The notes below the pieces were generated by a model. It did no database searches and was not told where the DNA came from. It saw nothing but the letters and a program-made list of their open reading frames with translations. A DNA stretch of 64,000 bases from Saussurea involucrata (lineage: Eukaryota; Streptophyta; Magnoliopsida; Asterales; Asteraceae): NCBI GenBank assembly GCA_033807775.1, contig CM066321.1, positions 43,500,850 to 43,564,849 on the forward strand, given 5' to 3'. Below are positions 46,222 through 58,304 of the stretch, in pieces; position 1 is the first letter of the stretch, and every line of letters starts with the position of its first letter. Both the position numbers and the translations under genes were made by a program.

Positions 46222-47899
46222 TGACAGTGCCTTGAATACACCTACATACGTGTGATTAATAAACCAAGAAGCAAGTATACTAGTTGGAACTATGTCGCCT
46301 TTCAAGTAATAAAGTGATAAAATACCATAAATCGTCCCACAGAGGTTGGAGTAAAAAGTCCTTTATGAGTACAATGAAATATGTGATTTCAGATGGTGAT
46401 TTTGAAGAAATATTTTTGGTTGGTTGGTTGGTGTTATCACTGATGTAATTAACAAGAAGTAAAAGAAGCGTGGGTGTAAGACTTGTGATGAGATGTAACC
46501 CAAATTCTAGCAGACCTAATGCTACATAAATGCTATAACATGATGCTACAAGAATGCTACAACATGACGATGGCAATAATTAGTTTCATTATTTATTTTG
46601 AGAATATTCCTCTCGGACTTTTCACCATCCCATTGTTTCAGTAATAAAAAACCCTCACATCTCTGTGCAGTGCTCAAATCAAAGAAACGATGGAAATAGA
46701 GTTCTCAAAATATATGGAGCAACAAATTCTCTTTGTTAAAAATCACTCTTTCGATGTAATTCACATATCAGTTAAGTTGATGTAATCCAACTAGCTTATC
46801 TCTAAGTCTACTCCATTTTAACCTTTTGAAAAAGTGAATAACTTATCAAGATGAATCATTCTGAAAAACACAAGTAACAACTCTCGTTGCAAGTAACTCT
46901 CTCGATATTACCTCCCATGTCATTCAAATTGACGTGCATATCAATGGCTTATCTCTAAGTCCATTGCACTTTAACATTATCAAAGTGATCAATTTGTCAA
47001 GAGGTTTTATTAACTTTATAAAACTTGAAGTCAAATAATAAAACATCATTATTGCCAAACAACATCTACTTTCCTTTGGGTAGCATACTCACCCTTTGCC
47101 TCACACCCAAGCTAAAGTGTTTAACTACTCATAATGGAAATACTAGACAAGGAAAAGTAAAATACTAAAAACAAAGTCATGAATGTAAATGACTATTATT
47201 AAATGACAAAAATTAAAGACAAGAAAGTAAATGACATAAATGTAAAATGGAATGTAAATGCATAAACTTAAAGTACTAGAAGCAAGTTAAAGTAAGAAGA
47301 ATTAAAGGAAAAGAGGAAGTAGATAAAGAGAATAAAGTACATAAGAACAAGAACATTAAAATAGGTAACTTGGAGAGGAAGTGGAGCTAATCTAAAATCA
47401 GCTTCTTGGGATGTCTCTTAAATGCCAACCAATGCCCTCTATATATAGTACAAAAGATAGGGGCAAAAGGTGTAAAATTTAACTAATCCCATGGAAATCC
47501 AACTAGCTAGTTTAACCAAATACTTAGATAGTACAAAAGTTAACTAACTCCTAACTAGACATAACATTAGCTGGACAATACCCATTGGGCAACAAAACAA
47601 CTATCCCACACCAAAAACATCAGAATCCAAGTCTTCTCCTCATTGCCAACAAAAGACTCCAGCAGATCAGTGTTGTGGGATTGCTTCAGCATGACCTGTG
47701 TTCAAAAAGGTTTTTCCAAAAATACCAAGATTTGCCTTCAATCTTTATAGAAACAAGTAAATCAGAATCTTTAGCTCCAAAACTAAATAAGTGGAAAATA
47801 ACAAAGAAAATGATTCAAAGTTGGGATATATATAAATGAAAAATCCTACCTAAAAGCTTAAGAAAGAAGTGTTGAAGCACTAAAAACGAGTGCTTATCA
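46222..47899 (-). repeat. Tat/Athila-like LTR inserted in the Harbinger nuclease
   Basis: 1,678 bp. The minus strand starts TGATAAGCACTCG and ends GGCACTGTCA. Just outside (47900-47909) the minus strand has the purine tract GTTTGGGGTGA, and CTCTGTGGGACGATT near the other end is typical of U5 in Tat/Athila LTRs. It begins with a small hairpin AGCACT...AGTGCT, as does the Athila-like element at 51028. Only the 3' LTR and about 0.5 kb of interior are present; the rest lies beyond the nest. Confidence 0.6.
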
Positions 47900-48403
47900 T
47901 CACCCCAAACTAAAAACATTGTTTGTCCCTAAGCAGTAAAAAGATAAAAGAAAAGGACTATATTTTAAAAGATTTTCAAGAGGATGGCATTAAGTGCACA
48001 TCATGAGTTTAAACATGTTAAAAATGCATAACATAACCTTTTATAAATCCAAAGTAACCACAATCTCATTCTATTTGTTACCATGAACCATACGCTAGCA
48101 TCACATTCTTTTTGTTATGGTCAACACAACCCACATCACAGATTACTAATGGCTTTAGGTGTATGAGTTTCTCTCTTGTGGCATATCTTTTCCTCACCTT
48201 GTCTTTTCTCACCCCATGTATCAACATTGAATTTTTTTCAATTTTTGTGCTTTTTATGTTAAGTACATACACCTGCCCCTATGGAACATTATTGGTGTTT
48301 ATGAACACTTTTCCTTGGCAATTTTATGTTTTTGTAGAGCTTTGCTCTTGTTGCCATTTTTAGACACCCCCACCCCAAACTAACAAATTTACAATGTCCT
48401 TAT
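47900..48403 (-). other. Interior 3' end of the Tat/Athila-like element
   Basis: Noncoding. Minus strand TGCTTAGGGACAAACAATG then TTTAGTTTGGGGTGA, the layout ('...GGGACAAGCAA...TTTGGGGT') also seen before the LTR at 56937. A second GTTTGGGGTGG lies at about 48366-48380. It is cut at 48404 by Copia-A. Confidence 0.55.
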
Positions 48404-49119
48404 TGTTAACTCCAATAGTTTATCATTTAGAAGTATTGAAAAATAGGCTAAGTTCAAGAATGGCAGAAGACCTGTGCTGAGTACACCAAGGCACCAGAAG
48501 CCTCTGTCGCTCATCTTCCAAGAAGAACAAGTTCAACCTGATCAACCCAACACCACAGAGCCTCTGTGATACTGAACTTCTTGAAGATGAAGACATGAGC
48601 TAACTTGTGGACCAAGGAACACATGCCTCTCACGTGCCTCAATAGTACGAAGATCCTAAAGATCAAATAGTACAACCCACGATGTTCTACTTTCCAGGTG
48701 TCATCCTCTTAGAGGTGACGATCTTTTGCTTGTACCTTTCATCGTCCCACGATTATGACTTTGTACTATGTGTTCCCTTGATTCACTATATGTAGAGTGC
48801 ACACTCCTGCCATTTGTGGTAACGGAGCACAACACACACACACACACACACCTGTAGAGAGAGGGAGAGAGTGAATATTCTAGAGAGAAAAACACGCACT
48901 ACTACGTGTTCTTGGTGTAACCCTTTTGAAAGTAATGAAGATGAATCATTAAGCATTTCACTGTTATTATTTATTGATCTTCCTTATTTTTTGTGTATGA
49001 TTCTACCAAATCATTTAAACCAATTTGTTTTAAAAAACGCTTCCGCACACAAACTTTTATACTATGTTTTACAGATTTATTGGTTTAAATATCATTGTTG
49101 AGTCAAAATGCGATCAACA
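48404..49119 (+). repeat. Copia-A 5' LTR
   Basis: 716 bp, TGTTAACTCCAATAG...GATCAACA, alignable with the 719-bp LTR of Copia-D (AAGTATTGAAAA, GCAGAAGACC, CACACACAC...). A CA microsatellite lies at 48830-48850. The primer site follows at 49122-49133 (TGGTATCAGAGC). Confidence 0.85.
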
Positions 49120-49441
49120 ATTGGTATCAGAGCAGACATTGATGTTCAAAATCAAAGGATCTACTCTGCAATGAATCTGACTCTTTCGATAGTTTATTTG
49201 GACTGATTTTTGATTTGTTCTTCATTTCCAGAAAACAACCCATGTTTTGTGTTACTTTCAACCAGTTTGAATTTGATGCATTAATAGGAACTGTTTTTTC
49301 TCTCAAAATCATTCCAGTGTGTGCTTTGTTCTTTTTTAACTCTTTTTCTTCCTAGTTTAAGCTTGTGTTTCAAATCTGTCACATCTCTAGAAGATTTCAG
49401 TAACTCTGTTTTTTCTCTTCAAAAACCCCACTTTCTTTAAA

Positions 49442-49570
49442 ATGGCAAATGCAGCCAACTTTTTCACTGTTGGTTCTCAAACCAAGCCCCTAACTCTTTT
49501 AAGGGACGAATATCCTCAATGGAAGATTCAAATGATCCGTTTTCTAGAAGGAGTTGACAAAGAACTAATT
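49442..49570 (+). pseudogene. Copia-A gag, 5' fragment
   Basis: 43 codons starting MANAANFFTVG and containing LTLLRDEYPQWKIQMIRFLEG, the same opening as Copia-D gag (LLRDEYPQWKIRM). It ends at KELI, exactly where the Gypsy-B LTR begins. The remainder should lie beyond the nest, outside the window. Confidence 0.88.
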
Positions 49571-50689
49571 TGTAACAACCCGATTACCAATATACAAATA
49601 ACATATATTTCATAACATAATTTCACCACAAAATACGTCATATTTCATTTACGGTCCCTTAGCTTAACAAGATAGGTCTTTCAGTACAAACTTTAACTTT
49701 TATAACAAAGTACAAAATTTCATAACAACATAACATATACAAAACACATCTCGAATCTTCATAATCATGCATCTTCCAAAAAGCTAAACATGATATATCC
49801 TATCACTGTCCCTTATTTCCTCCCTGACCTGGAATACATATTTTAAAACAAAAATGAGGGTTAGACCTTGAGGTCTAGTGAGAAAATCCTCGTTAGTTTA
49901 AAGAAAACATTTTCACAACATCATACACATAATTCACATAAGAATACCAACTATGATTCATGCATCATGTATCTTTTCATCTCTTTCTCTTTCTCTTTCT
50001 CTTGGCCATATTAATTGGTAGCAAGCCAATTAATCAATATACACCGCTGTACTAAATACAGCCAACACCACTGTCCCTCTGTACAGCCAACTTTCACCGG
50101 TCCTAAGCCCGACCAACTAGCACCCATGCAATGTAATACTCATATAAACACCATATGCACAATATTACATTCATTCACATACATGTATTCCATTTGAAAA
50201 CATTTTAAGTAAAAACTCACTTGTTCGTTTACTTTCCAAGAACCTTCCCACGCTATTATCAAGTACTCCAATTTCTTCAGTCCCGTATCACGGAATCTTT
50301 GTTTCTCTTGCTGTGAATCCTTAAATACTCAGCTGAATCTAGCCTTCTTCTTCTTCTTTCGATTTTTCTACCTTTCTTTCTTCTTTCTCTCAACCGAACC
50401 CACACACTTTAGATTAGAATTTTTGCTAATTGTGTTTCAAAGGAGACACCTCCTCCTTGTGAGGTGGTAAAGGCGGTGGTGGAGGTGTTGTTTGGCAAAA
50501 ATACCAAACAAACCTCAAACTTATCCTATATGGCAAAATACATCCCTATATTTCCATATCAAAATTAAAACTTACCCCTTAACTTCTAACTCCATAACTA
50601 CTCAACTAACATATATAAAACTAACTCCAAACCCTTCTTAAATTCAAATAATAACATTAATTAAATCAATGACATAACTGGTTATTACA
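49571..50689 (-). repeat. Gypsy-B 3' LTR
   Basis: 1,119 bp, TGTAATAACC...GGGTTGTTACA on the minus strand, with purine tract TTAAGGGGGAGATG directly upstream (50690-50705). It was inserted in Copia-A gag; the left flank is TAATT and the partner flank is out of the window. It contains TTCTTCTTC and GGTGG microsatellite-like runs at 50348-50365 and 50460-50490. Confidence 0.85.
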
Positions 50690-50727
50690 ACATCTCCCCC
50701 TTAAAAGAATTCCGTCCCGGAATTCAG

Positions 50728-51027
50728 CTAAGTGAACAGATGAGGGTATTTGGTTCTCATTTCTGACTCTGATTCCCACGTAGCATCCTGACCCCTATGA
50801 TGTCGCCACTGAACTTTCACTTGTCTTATCTCTTTATTCCGTAGGAGTTTGACTTTTCGGTCAACAATAGCTTCAGGTTCCTCCACATAATTAAGCTTTT
50901 CATCAACCTGTATATCTGGTAGAGACACTGCCTGATCTGGTGTAACCAAACACTTTCGAAAATTCGATATATGAAAAGCGTTGTGAATCCTGTTTAACTC
51001 TGGAGGTAAATCTAGTCGGTAAGCTAC
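50728..51027 (-). pseudogene. Gypsy-B pol C-terminus with chromodomain
   Basis: Reads VAYRLDLPPELNRIHNAFHISN, then the chromodomain (EAIVDRKVKLLRNKEIRQVKV, WRHHRGQDATWESE) and ends RTKYPHLFT with TAG at 50728. The chromodomain marks it as a chromovirus, probably Tekay. The frame continues across the Athila-like insertion into 58305 and above. Confidence 0.88.
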
Positions 51028-52365
51028 TGATAACGCCACTTTTTGGCGTTATTTTCAATTTTCAAACCAATGAGATTGGCTTGTATTCAAGTAAAAAGGC
51101 ATGTATTTTACGGTCTATCTAGTGGAATGTGCAGGTTATCTAATAGGCAGCAATCATCGAGAAAAGAAGCTAAAAAGAGCCCAAAACGAGTGAAAACGAA
51201 GCCCAAAAGTCAAGCCCAAGACCCACGACCGAACAGGACCCGATCCGCGAACCAAACGTCGACCCACGCAGCCTCAGGGACACGCGCGACTTGCAAGTCG
51301 CGCAGCAAGTTGCGTAAGGCTCTGTTTTGCGTTTTTCAGCTATTAAATCCGAATTTTTGGTCATTATTCGGTATCGAACTTTCGGCAGACGAACGGGAGC
51401 AGTTTAGGGGCGATTTTCAGAGCCGTGTGACACCTTTTGGAGGGACGTTAGAGAGCCGATCGAAGAGACATTCATCACGCAAAGTAGAGACGAGCACGAG
51501 AGAAGGGAGTTTATCATCTTATCGTTTACGATTTCATCTTTTACGCTTAATCATGTTTGCATACACTTTCAGTCTATTTTCTCTTGTATTTGAATCCACC
51601 ACCGACATGAACTAACCGGTTCGTGTTGGGGTTGGAATGAATTCAGTTTATTAAGCATGTGAACAGATGATTTGTGACTTTTATCAGTTGTTCCTTAATT
51701 AATGAAGTGTGCAATTTTGTGTTTAATGCTTGTGTGAATTTGGCCAATTTGCATTTGATCTGTGTTAGTAGCTAATTTCGAGAGAATTAATTACTACTTA
51801 GACTTAGGAATTGCATGCCTAAGACGATAAATCGGTGATAGAGATATACCGAGTAAGTCTTAGTCCGTAATTGAACCATAGTTTGAAATCGCGAGATAAA
51901 ATCTATTCGTTCATAATAAATCTGGTGCTTAATATATTTTGGAATCTGTAAGTTGAGATAGAGAGATTTAACTTGTCCTTTTCAGAATAAAACCCGTTGT
52001 TGCTCGGAAGAGAACAACGGTGGTTTTTAAAGATTGGTTTCATTAATGGGAAATTAACTGGTAATTGTCGTGAGTAGTTGTTTGCATGTGAAAACCTGAG
52101 GATTTCCAACCCTCAACTTTTCTCTCTATCTGAATTCCAAAGCTGTTTTACTGTCTCGTCTGTGTTTTCATTACTTTAGTTGCTAGTATTTAGTTTAAAA
52201 CCAACCATCTCTCAATTCGACAGTTCAGTTAATAGCGATTATAGTAATTGTGATACTTAGTTCCTAGTTCCCCATGATTCGATACTCGTACTTCTCTAAG
52301 TACTATTACTTGACTTCAACCCGTACACTTGCGGTGAGATCTCGGGGTGTGAAAACCTCGTATCA
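51028..52365 (+). repeat. Athila-like 5' LTR
   Basis: Begins with a near-terminal perfect hairpin: ATAACGCCA, loop CTTTT, TGGCGTTAT. Contains the palindromic word GCGACTTGCAAGTCGC near 51289. An LTR-internal open frame at 51043-51615 is not thought to be a gene. Confidence 0.93.
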
Positions 52366-52371
52366 AGTTTT

Positions 52372-52388
52372 TGGCGCCGTTGCCGGGG
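52372..52388 (+). promoter_or_regulatory. Athila-like primer-binding site
   Basis: TGGCGCCGTTGCCGGGG, the aspartate-tRNA-type site usual for Athila and Tat elements, six bases after the LTR end TATCA. Confidence 0.88.
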
Positions 52389-52525
52389 AACTAGTTGTAA
52401 CTAATAGCATTACCAGCTATACGCGCTATTAGATTGAGCATTTTTATTTTTGTTATTTTACCTTATCACTTTCAGTTTTTGGATTACTGACTTTGCTTCC
52501 TTTCGTTTCAGGTACCACTTGGTTT

Positions 52526-54741
52526 ATGCCAAGGACGACCCGAGGGAAAGAGATTGAAGAATTCGATCCGGAGATTGAAAGAACCGCTCGACGCCTACGT
52601 CAAGAGACAAAAGCTAAGCGACAATTACAAATGGGTGACGAGAGACCTGTCAACGAGAGACCACCGCGCAACGATCCTCCACCTCCACGCAATAACAATC
52701 CACCACCACCTCCGGAAAGGGTACCTATGCGGTCGTTCGCCGATCCTAACGTGGCGGCGGCACGCATAGGCATTCAAGCGCCCGTAACTGGGGCGAATTA
52801 CTTTGAGCTTAAGCCAAGTACCATCGTGATGGTACAACAAAACCAATACGGAGGGACGCCGACAGAAGATCCTCATGCACACCTTTGGGCATTTGAACGG
52901 ATATGCAATACATTCAAGATTAATGGCATGAACGAGGACGCGATCAAGCTGAGATTGTTTGGATTTTCACTCAAGAGCCGAGTCGAGACATGGACAGAGA
53001 GTATCCAGCCGGATTCAGTCACTACATGGGCACAACTAAAGGCCGCTTTCCTTCAAAAATTCTTCCCGCCAAGTCGAACCGCCCAACTAATGGCCGAAAT
53101 CACACATTTCGCGCAATGGGATCAAGAAACGCTATATGAGGCTTGGGAGCGCTACAAGGACATGATCAAGAAGTGTCCTCGTCACGGGTTGCAAGGTTGG
53201 GTGATTATTCATACATTCTTCAGTGGACTTCACCCGCGGTTTAAAAATGACATCACTGCTGCCGCGGGTGGAGCATTGATGGATAAATCATATGAGGAAG
53301 CGTGCGAGCTGATCGAAAATCTGGCCGAACATAGTTTTTCCACTCCGAGATCAGTGGTAAGAAGAGTTGCAAGTGTGCAAGAAAGTAATGAGCTGAATGA
53401 ATTGAAAGCTCAACTAGCCTTTATCACAAATCGGCTGAATGGAGGAAATCCTCAAGAACCTGATCAGGTTCAATTTGTGCAAAACCGGAATCAACCGAGA
53501 AACGACCCTTTCTCGAATACTTATAACGAGGGGTGGAAAAAGCATCCCAATCTTTCATGGAATCAGCCCGGTCAACCACAGCAAGGTAATTTGTCTAACT
53601 CGTCTAATTTTTCTCATACTAATAATGCTTATCGTCCTCCAGGTTTTCACCAAAGAAATGAAGGACCATCGATGGAGAAGAAACCGGGGATGGAAGATAT
53701 GCTCATGAAATTCATGACGAAAATGGACAACACGGTCGAGGGATTAGCGAACACGGTGAGTACAGTCAAAGCTGCAACCGATCAGAATACGACTTCCATC
53801 AAGATTCTCGAGAGGCAAGTGGGGCAGATTAGTGAAGCTCTACAAAACCGACCTCCCGGAACCTTTCCCAGTCAAACCGAAAGGACTAACCGGGAAACAT
53901 GCAATGCCATTTATCTGAGAAATGGCAAGGAGCTGAATGGAGAGCCATTACGAGAGTCGTCATCAAGGGAGACCGGTCCGAAAGAGAAAGAGATCGAGAG
54001 CATTAAAGTGACTGAACTAGAAGCTGATAAAGAGTGTGCAATCAAAGAGAACTCAGAGGGTGAAGAGAGCAAACAGTGTGAAGAGCCCAAGCTGAAGCAA
54101 CCACCGGTCAAGCCGGTGGTACCGAGAGTACCTTACCCGAGCAGCCTGAAAACAAATAAGTATGAGGTCAATTTTTCAAAATTTATTGAAGTATTTAAAA
54201 AGCTAACGATCAATATTCCTTTTGCAGATGCTCTCGCCCAAATGCCCTCTTACATGAAATTCATGAAAGAGATCCTTTCCAAAAAGAGGGCAATTGATCA
54301 CCAATCCACCGTTGCACTCACTGAAGAGTGTAGCGCTATCTTTCAGAATAAGCTTCCCCAGAAGCTCAATGATCCAGGGAGTTTTTCTATCCCTATCCAA
54401 ATCGGGAAGTTTTCTTTCAATAAAGTTTTGTGTGATTTAGGGGCTAGTATTAATTTGATGCCCTTTCTATTTTCAGGAAACTTGGATTGGGCGAGGTGAG
54501 TCCAACGTTCATGACGCTCAAGCTTGCTGATCGGTCAATAAGATACCCGTACGGCGTGATTGAGGACGTGCTAATTAAGGTTGGTAAGTTCTACTTCCCG
54601 GTAGACTTTGTGGTGATAGACATAGATGAGGATGAAGAGGTCCCGATGATCTTGGGACGATCATTCCTAGCCACGAGCCGAGCGTTAATTGATGTGGAGG
54701 AAGGAGAGGTGACATTCAGAGTTGGCAGAGAGAGAGAGTGA
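52526..54741 (+). pseudogene. Athila-like gag-protease, one frameshift
   Basis: I prefer the ATG at 52526 (MPRTTRGKEIEEF) to the in-frame one at 52493, because Athila gag proteins start with such a basic segment. Capsid region: FELKPSTIVMVQQNQYGGTPTEDPHAHL..., TTWAQLKAAFLQKFFP, HFAQWDQETLYEAWERYKDM, CPRHGLQ, FFSGLHPRFK, SYEEACELIENLAEHS. Then a Gln/Asn/Pro-rich spacer, a coiled segment (TKMDNTVEGLANTVSTVK), a charged spacer and a retropepsin. The protease has CDLGASINLMP with the expected Asp; then a one-base loss near 54463-54470 shifts the frame, which continues at 54487 (GLGEV-type joint, LKLADRS, ILGRSFLATSRALIDVEEG) to the stop at 54739. No RT follows. Confidence 0.9.
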
Positions 54742-56936
54742 TGTTCAAAATGTTCGAGAAGGTGCGAGTTGGAGGAGAAAAAGAATCCAGAGCTGGTCAT
54801 GGAAGGCCAAATGAGGAAAAATCCGCGAAGAATCGCAAGTGTGGGCGATCCAATTCTGTGGATACCGAGCCGAGCTGAAAACCACACAGTCGTGCCACGA
54901 CTTTAAATACGGCGCTGGGTGGGAGGCAACCCACCAAGGTTTGCGTTTTTTTCTATTTCCAGTTTTGAGTGTGTTTTTAATTCAAAAAAAAGTGAAAAAT
55001 AGAAAAATGAAAAAGTGAAACAGAGGCTTAAGCGACTTGTGCCGCGACTTACAAGCCGCGTGCCAAGTCGCGGGGCCTTCTGTTTGGTTTTCAGTTTATT
55101 GCTTTGTATGTTTCGTTCTTCGTTTTCTTTCGCGTTCTTTTGCTTGTTTAGTTTATTTTTGCATAGTTCCCTTCTCCGCCATCCCCGATGTCTTCCAACT
55201 GGACGTTCCAATCTTTAAGAGAATCTATCCGGGCAAACAGGTATGTTCTAAACTGGTAGTTAACGAGTGGTATTGATGGTTTGTGCCTTATTAAGTTAAA
55301 CGAGATACAACAAACCTAAGTTTCACTTAGGTTTGGGGTGCCTCGATTTTCAACATCTCTACACACTCTCTTATCCCTGTGCAAACCTCGGTTTCACCGA
55401 GGTTTGGGGTGGCCGTTTTTTTAATGAGGATTCGCTCTTTGTTGCTTCATGTTATGTTATGTCTTGCCTGTCTGTAACTGCCATAACTGCACAACGACAC
55501 TTGTCTCATTTGGTGTCGCCTGAACCGACACTTGCACATTGGGGACAATGTGTGGGAAAGGTTTGGGGTTACCCAATCGGGCCCACGTTATGCACGTAGA
55601 TTTCCTGCACCTCTGAGTATCTAAATCAAAGTAGCTAAATTTTTTGTTTTGAATGATTGAGACCGACCATTGTGGGAAGAATCTCGTGATAGTGACGTGA
55701 CCATTAGGGAAGGACCGGGAAAGGACATGACTAGGGACATTAGTGGAGACCACCCAATAGTGAGTTTTGAGCCTAAAAGACGTTTTTCACCTCGAAGGAT
55801 TTAAACACTTAATTCTTATACACTTTTTTTTCGAATTCCTTGTCGTGAATGTAGAATGATCTCGCTACATTATTACGTTGAGTAGCAAAGACGACCATCG
55901 GGATATTAGGTAAGGGTATAGTAGACCATATCGTGTGGACCTTAAGATATGATTCCAGGCAATGTGTGCTTTGTTTTAACCCGTTTTTAGCTATCGTTAC
56001 CGTTTTACCCTTTGTGTGCATCCATAGCCCCTTTGAAACCAAACACTCATCTTATTTGTTTCTTAACCCCCGCTACACCTTTAGCCATAAGCCTTAGCCA
56101 ACCCTATCCGAAAGTGTGTCAATCGGAAGCAGTAATGAACTACGGGAGATAGAGCAGAAAAGAGTACAGGCCAGTCATGAAAATAAAAATGGGTCAAAGC
56201 TGCCACAATCAATAAAGAGGACCAATGAAGTAAAAAAAAATACAGTTATTTAGATAGTACATAGAGCTGTATAATAAGTGAGTCAAAATGGCTCCGAGAG
56301 TGAGAAATAGGGCCAAGTGATAGAAAGTGAAGTAAAAAGTTCAGAATTGCTAATGATCGACACGCCAAGGATTTTTGATCCTTTTTACCCTTCGTTTCTT
56401 AGCCTTAACCTTAGCCCCGTTACAACCCGTGTAAAGACCTGGATGACCTTCTGGGTAACGTGATTACGGTTTACGACTACCTTTACTGATATTCCCTGTC
56501 TTGCTACTTGATTCCTTCTGAGATCAACTGTTTGGACATTTGTGCGTCTTTCTTTAAAGTTGTCATGTAATAATTTGAGTATTCTTGTACATAACCTCCT
56601 TATACATGACAACACGAGCGATAACCTAGGTTCGAGTGCAAAGAGAGTATCCCGTAAGGTAGGGTCGAGGTGAAATGTTTTCCCTAGCATGTATGGACCT
56701 AATCTAACCTTAAGGTGATCGGAACAGTCACGAGTTCAACCCCCAATGGAAGGTCATAGATCGGACGAAATAAGAATGAGGCGAGAGTGAGATAGACATT
56801 CACGGGTATGGGAAATCACCGATGCATCACTTGGTACCGATTGGGAATTGTGCAGTTATTATTTCACTTATGTGTGCTTTAATTCTATTTTATCGCTAAT
56901 TTGCTTGGGGACAAGCAACGCTCGGTTTGGGGTTGT
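54742..56936 (+). other. Athila-like noncoding interior with paired hairpins and purine tract
   Basis: 2.2 kb where pol would be in an autonomous relative. GGGAGGCAACCCACCAAGG (about 54920) is a common post-gag sequence of Athila-like elements. The GCGACTTG/CAAGTCGC word recurs at 55029-55070. Two 23-base hairpins lie at 55312-55334 and 55383-55405. Near the end come TTGCTTGGGGACAAGCAACG and the purine tract GGTTTGGGGTTGT just before the 3' LTR. Short frames exist but none resembles a protein. Confidence 0.75.
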
Positions 56937-58299
56937 TGATAACGCCACTTTTTGGCGTTATTTTCAATTTTCAAACCAATGAGATTGGTTTGTATTCAAG
57001 TAAAAAGGCATGTATTTTATGGTTTATCTAGTGGAATGTGCAGGTTATCTAATAGGCAGCAATCATCGAGAAAAGAAGCTAAAAAGAGCCCAAAACGAGT
57101 GAAAACGAAGCCCAACAGAAGCCCAAAAGTCAAGCCCAAGACCCACGACCGAACCAGGACCCGATCCGCGAACCAAACGTCGACCCACGTAGCCTCAGGG
57201 ACACGCGCGACCTGCCACGCGACTTGCAAGTCGCGCAGCAAGTCGAGTAAGGCTCTGTTTCGCGTTTTTCAGCTATTAAATCCGAATTTTAGGTCATTAT
57301 TCGGTATCGAACTTTCGGCAGACGAACGGGAGCAGTTTAGGGGCAATTTTCAGAGCCGTGTGACACCTTTTGGAGGGACGTTAGAGAGCCGATCGAAGAG
57401 ACATTCATCACGCAAAGTAGAGACGAGCACGAGAGAAGGGAGTTTATCATCTTATCGTTTACGATTTCATCTTTTATGCTTAATTGTGTTTGCATACACT
57501 TTCAGTCTATTTTCTCTTGTGTTTGAATCCACCACCGACATGAACTAACCGGTTCGTGTTGGGGGTTGGAATGAATTCGGTTTATTAAGCATGTGAACAG
57601 ATGATTTGTGACTTTTATCAGTTGTTCCTTAATTAATGAAGTGTGCAATTTTGTGTTTAATGCTTGTGTGAATTTGGCCAATTTGCATTTGATCTGTGTT
57701 AGTAGCTAATTTCGAGAGAATTAATTACTACTTAGACTTAGGAATTGCATGCCTAAGACGATAAATCGGTGATAGAGATATACCGAGTAAGTCTTAGTCC
57801 GTAATTGAACCATAGTTTGAAATCGAGAGATAAAATCTATTCGTTCATAATAAATCTGGTGCTTAATATATTTTGGAATCCGTAAGTTGAGATAGAGAGA
57901 TTTAACTTGTCCTTTTCAGAATAAAACCCGTTGTTGCTCGAAAGAGAACAACGGTGGTTTTTAAAGATTGGTTTCATTAATGGGAAATTAACTGGTAATT
58001 TTCGTGAGTAGTTGTTTGCATGTGAAAACCTGAGGATTTCCAACCCTCAACTTTTCTCTCTATCTGAATTCCAAAGCTGTTTTACTGTCTCGTCTGTGTT
58101 TTCATTACTTTAGTTTCTAGTATTTAGTTTAAAACCAACCATCTCTCAATTCGACAGTTCAGTTAATAGCGATTATAGTAATTGTGATACTTAGTTCCTA
58201 GTTCCCCGTGATTCGATACTCGTACTTCTCTAAGTACTATTACTTGACTTCGACCCGTACACTTGCGGTGAGATCTCGGGGTGTGAAAACCTCGTATCA
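56937..58299 (+). repeat. Athila-like 3' LTR
   Basis: 1,363 bp; the extra 25 bases over the 5' LTR come from two short insertions (11 and 12 bases, near 57114 and 57212, the second adding CCTGCCACGCGA around the GCGACTTG word) and two single bases. Confidence 0.93.
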
Positions 58300-58304
58300 A
58301 CTAC

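Larger units (their letters stand above)
51028..58299 (+). mobile_element. Gag-only Athila-like LTR retrotransposon (TR-GAG type), complete
   Basis: 7,272 bp. LTRs 51028-52365 (1,338 bp) and 56937-58299 (1,363 bp), TGATAACGCC...CTCGTATCA. Target duplication GCTAC (51023-51027) against ACTAC (58300-58304), one base changed. Primer site TGGCGCCGTTGCCGGGG at 52372-52388. One gag-protease gene; no RT, RNase H or integrase in the remaining 2.2 kb. By eye the LTRs differ by about 21 substitutions and four indels (total 25 bp), so the insertion is recent, of the order of half a million years if the usual plant LTR rate applies. It sits inside Gypsy-B pol. Confidence 0.93.

Noticed and set aside
51043..51615. 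190-codon open frame inside the Athila-like 5' LTR (and a 198-codon partner at 56952-57548 in the 3' LTR)
   Set aside because: Conservation between the two is expected because LTRs are copies of each other. The length differs through in-frame indels, and no domain is recognisable. It overlaps promoter/termination sequence. Not called as a gene.
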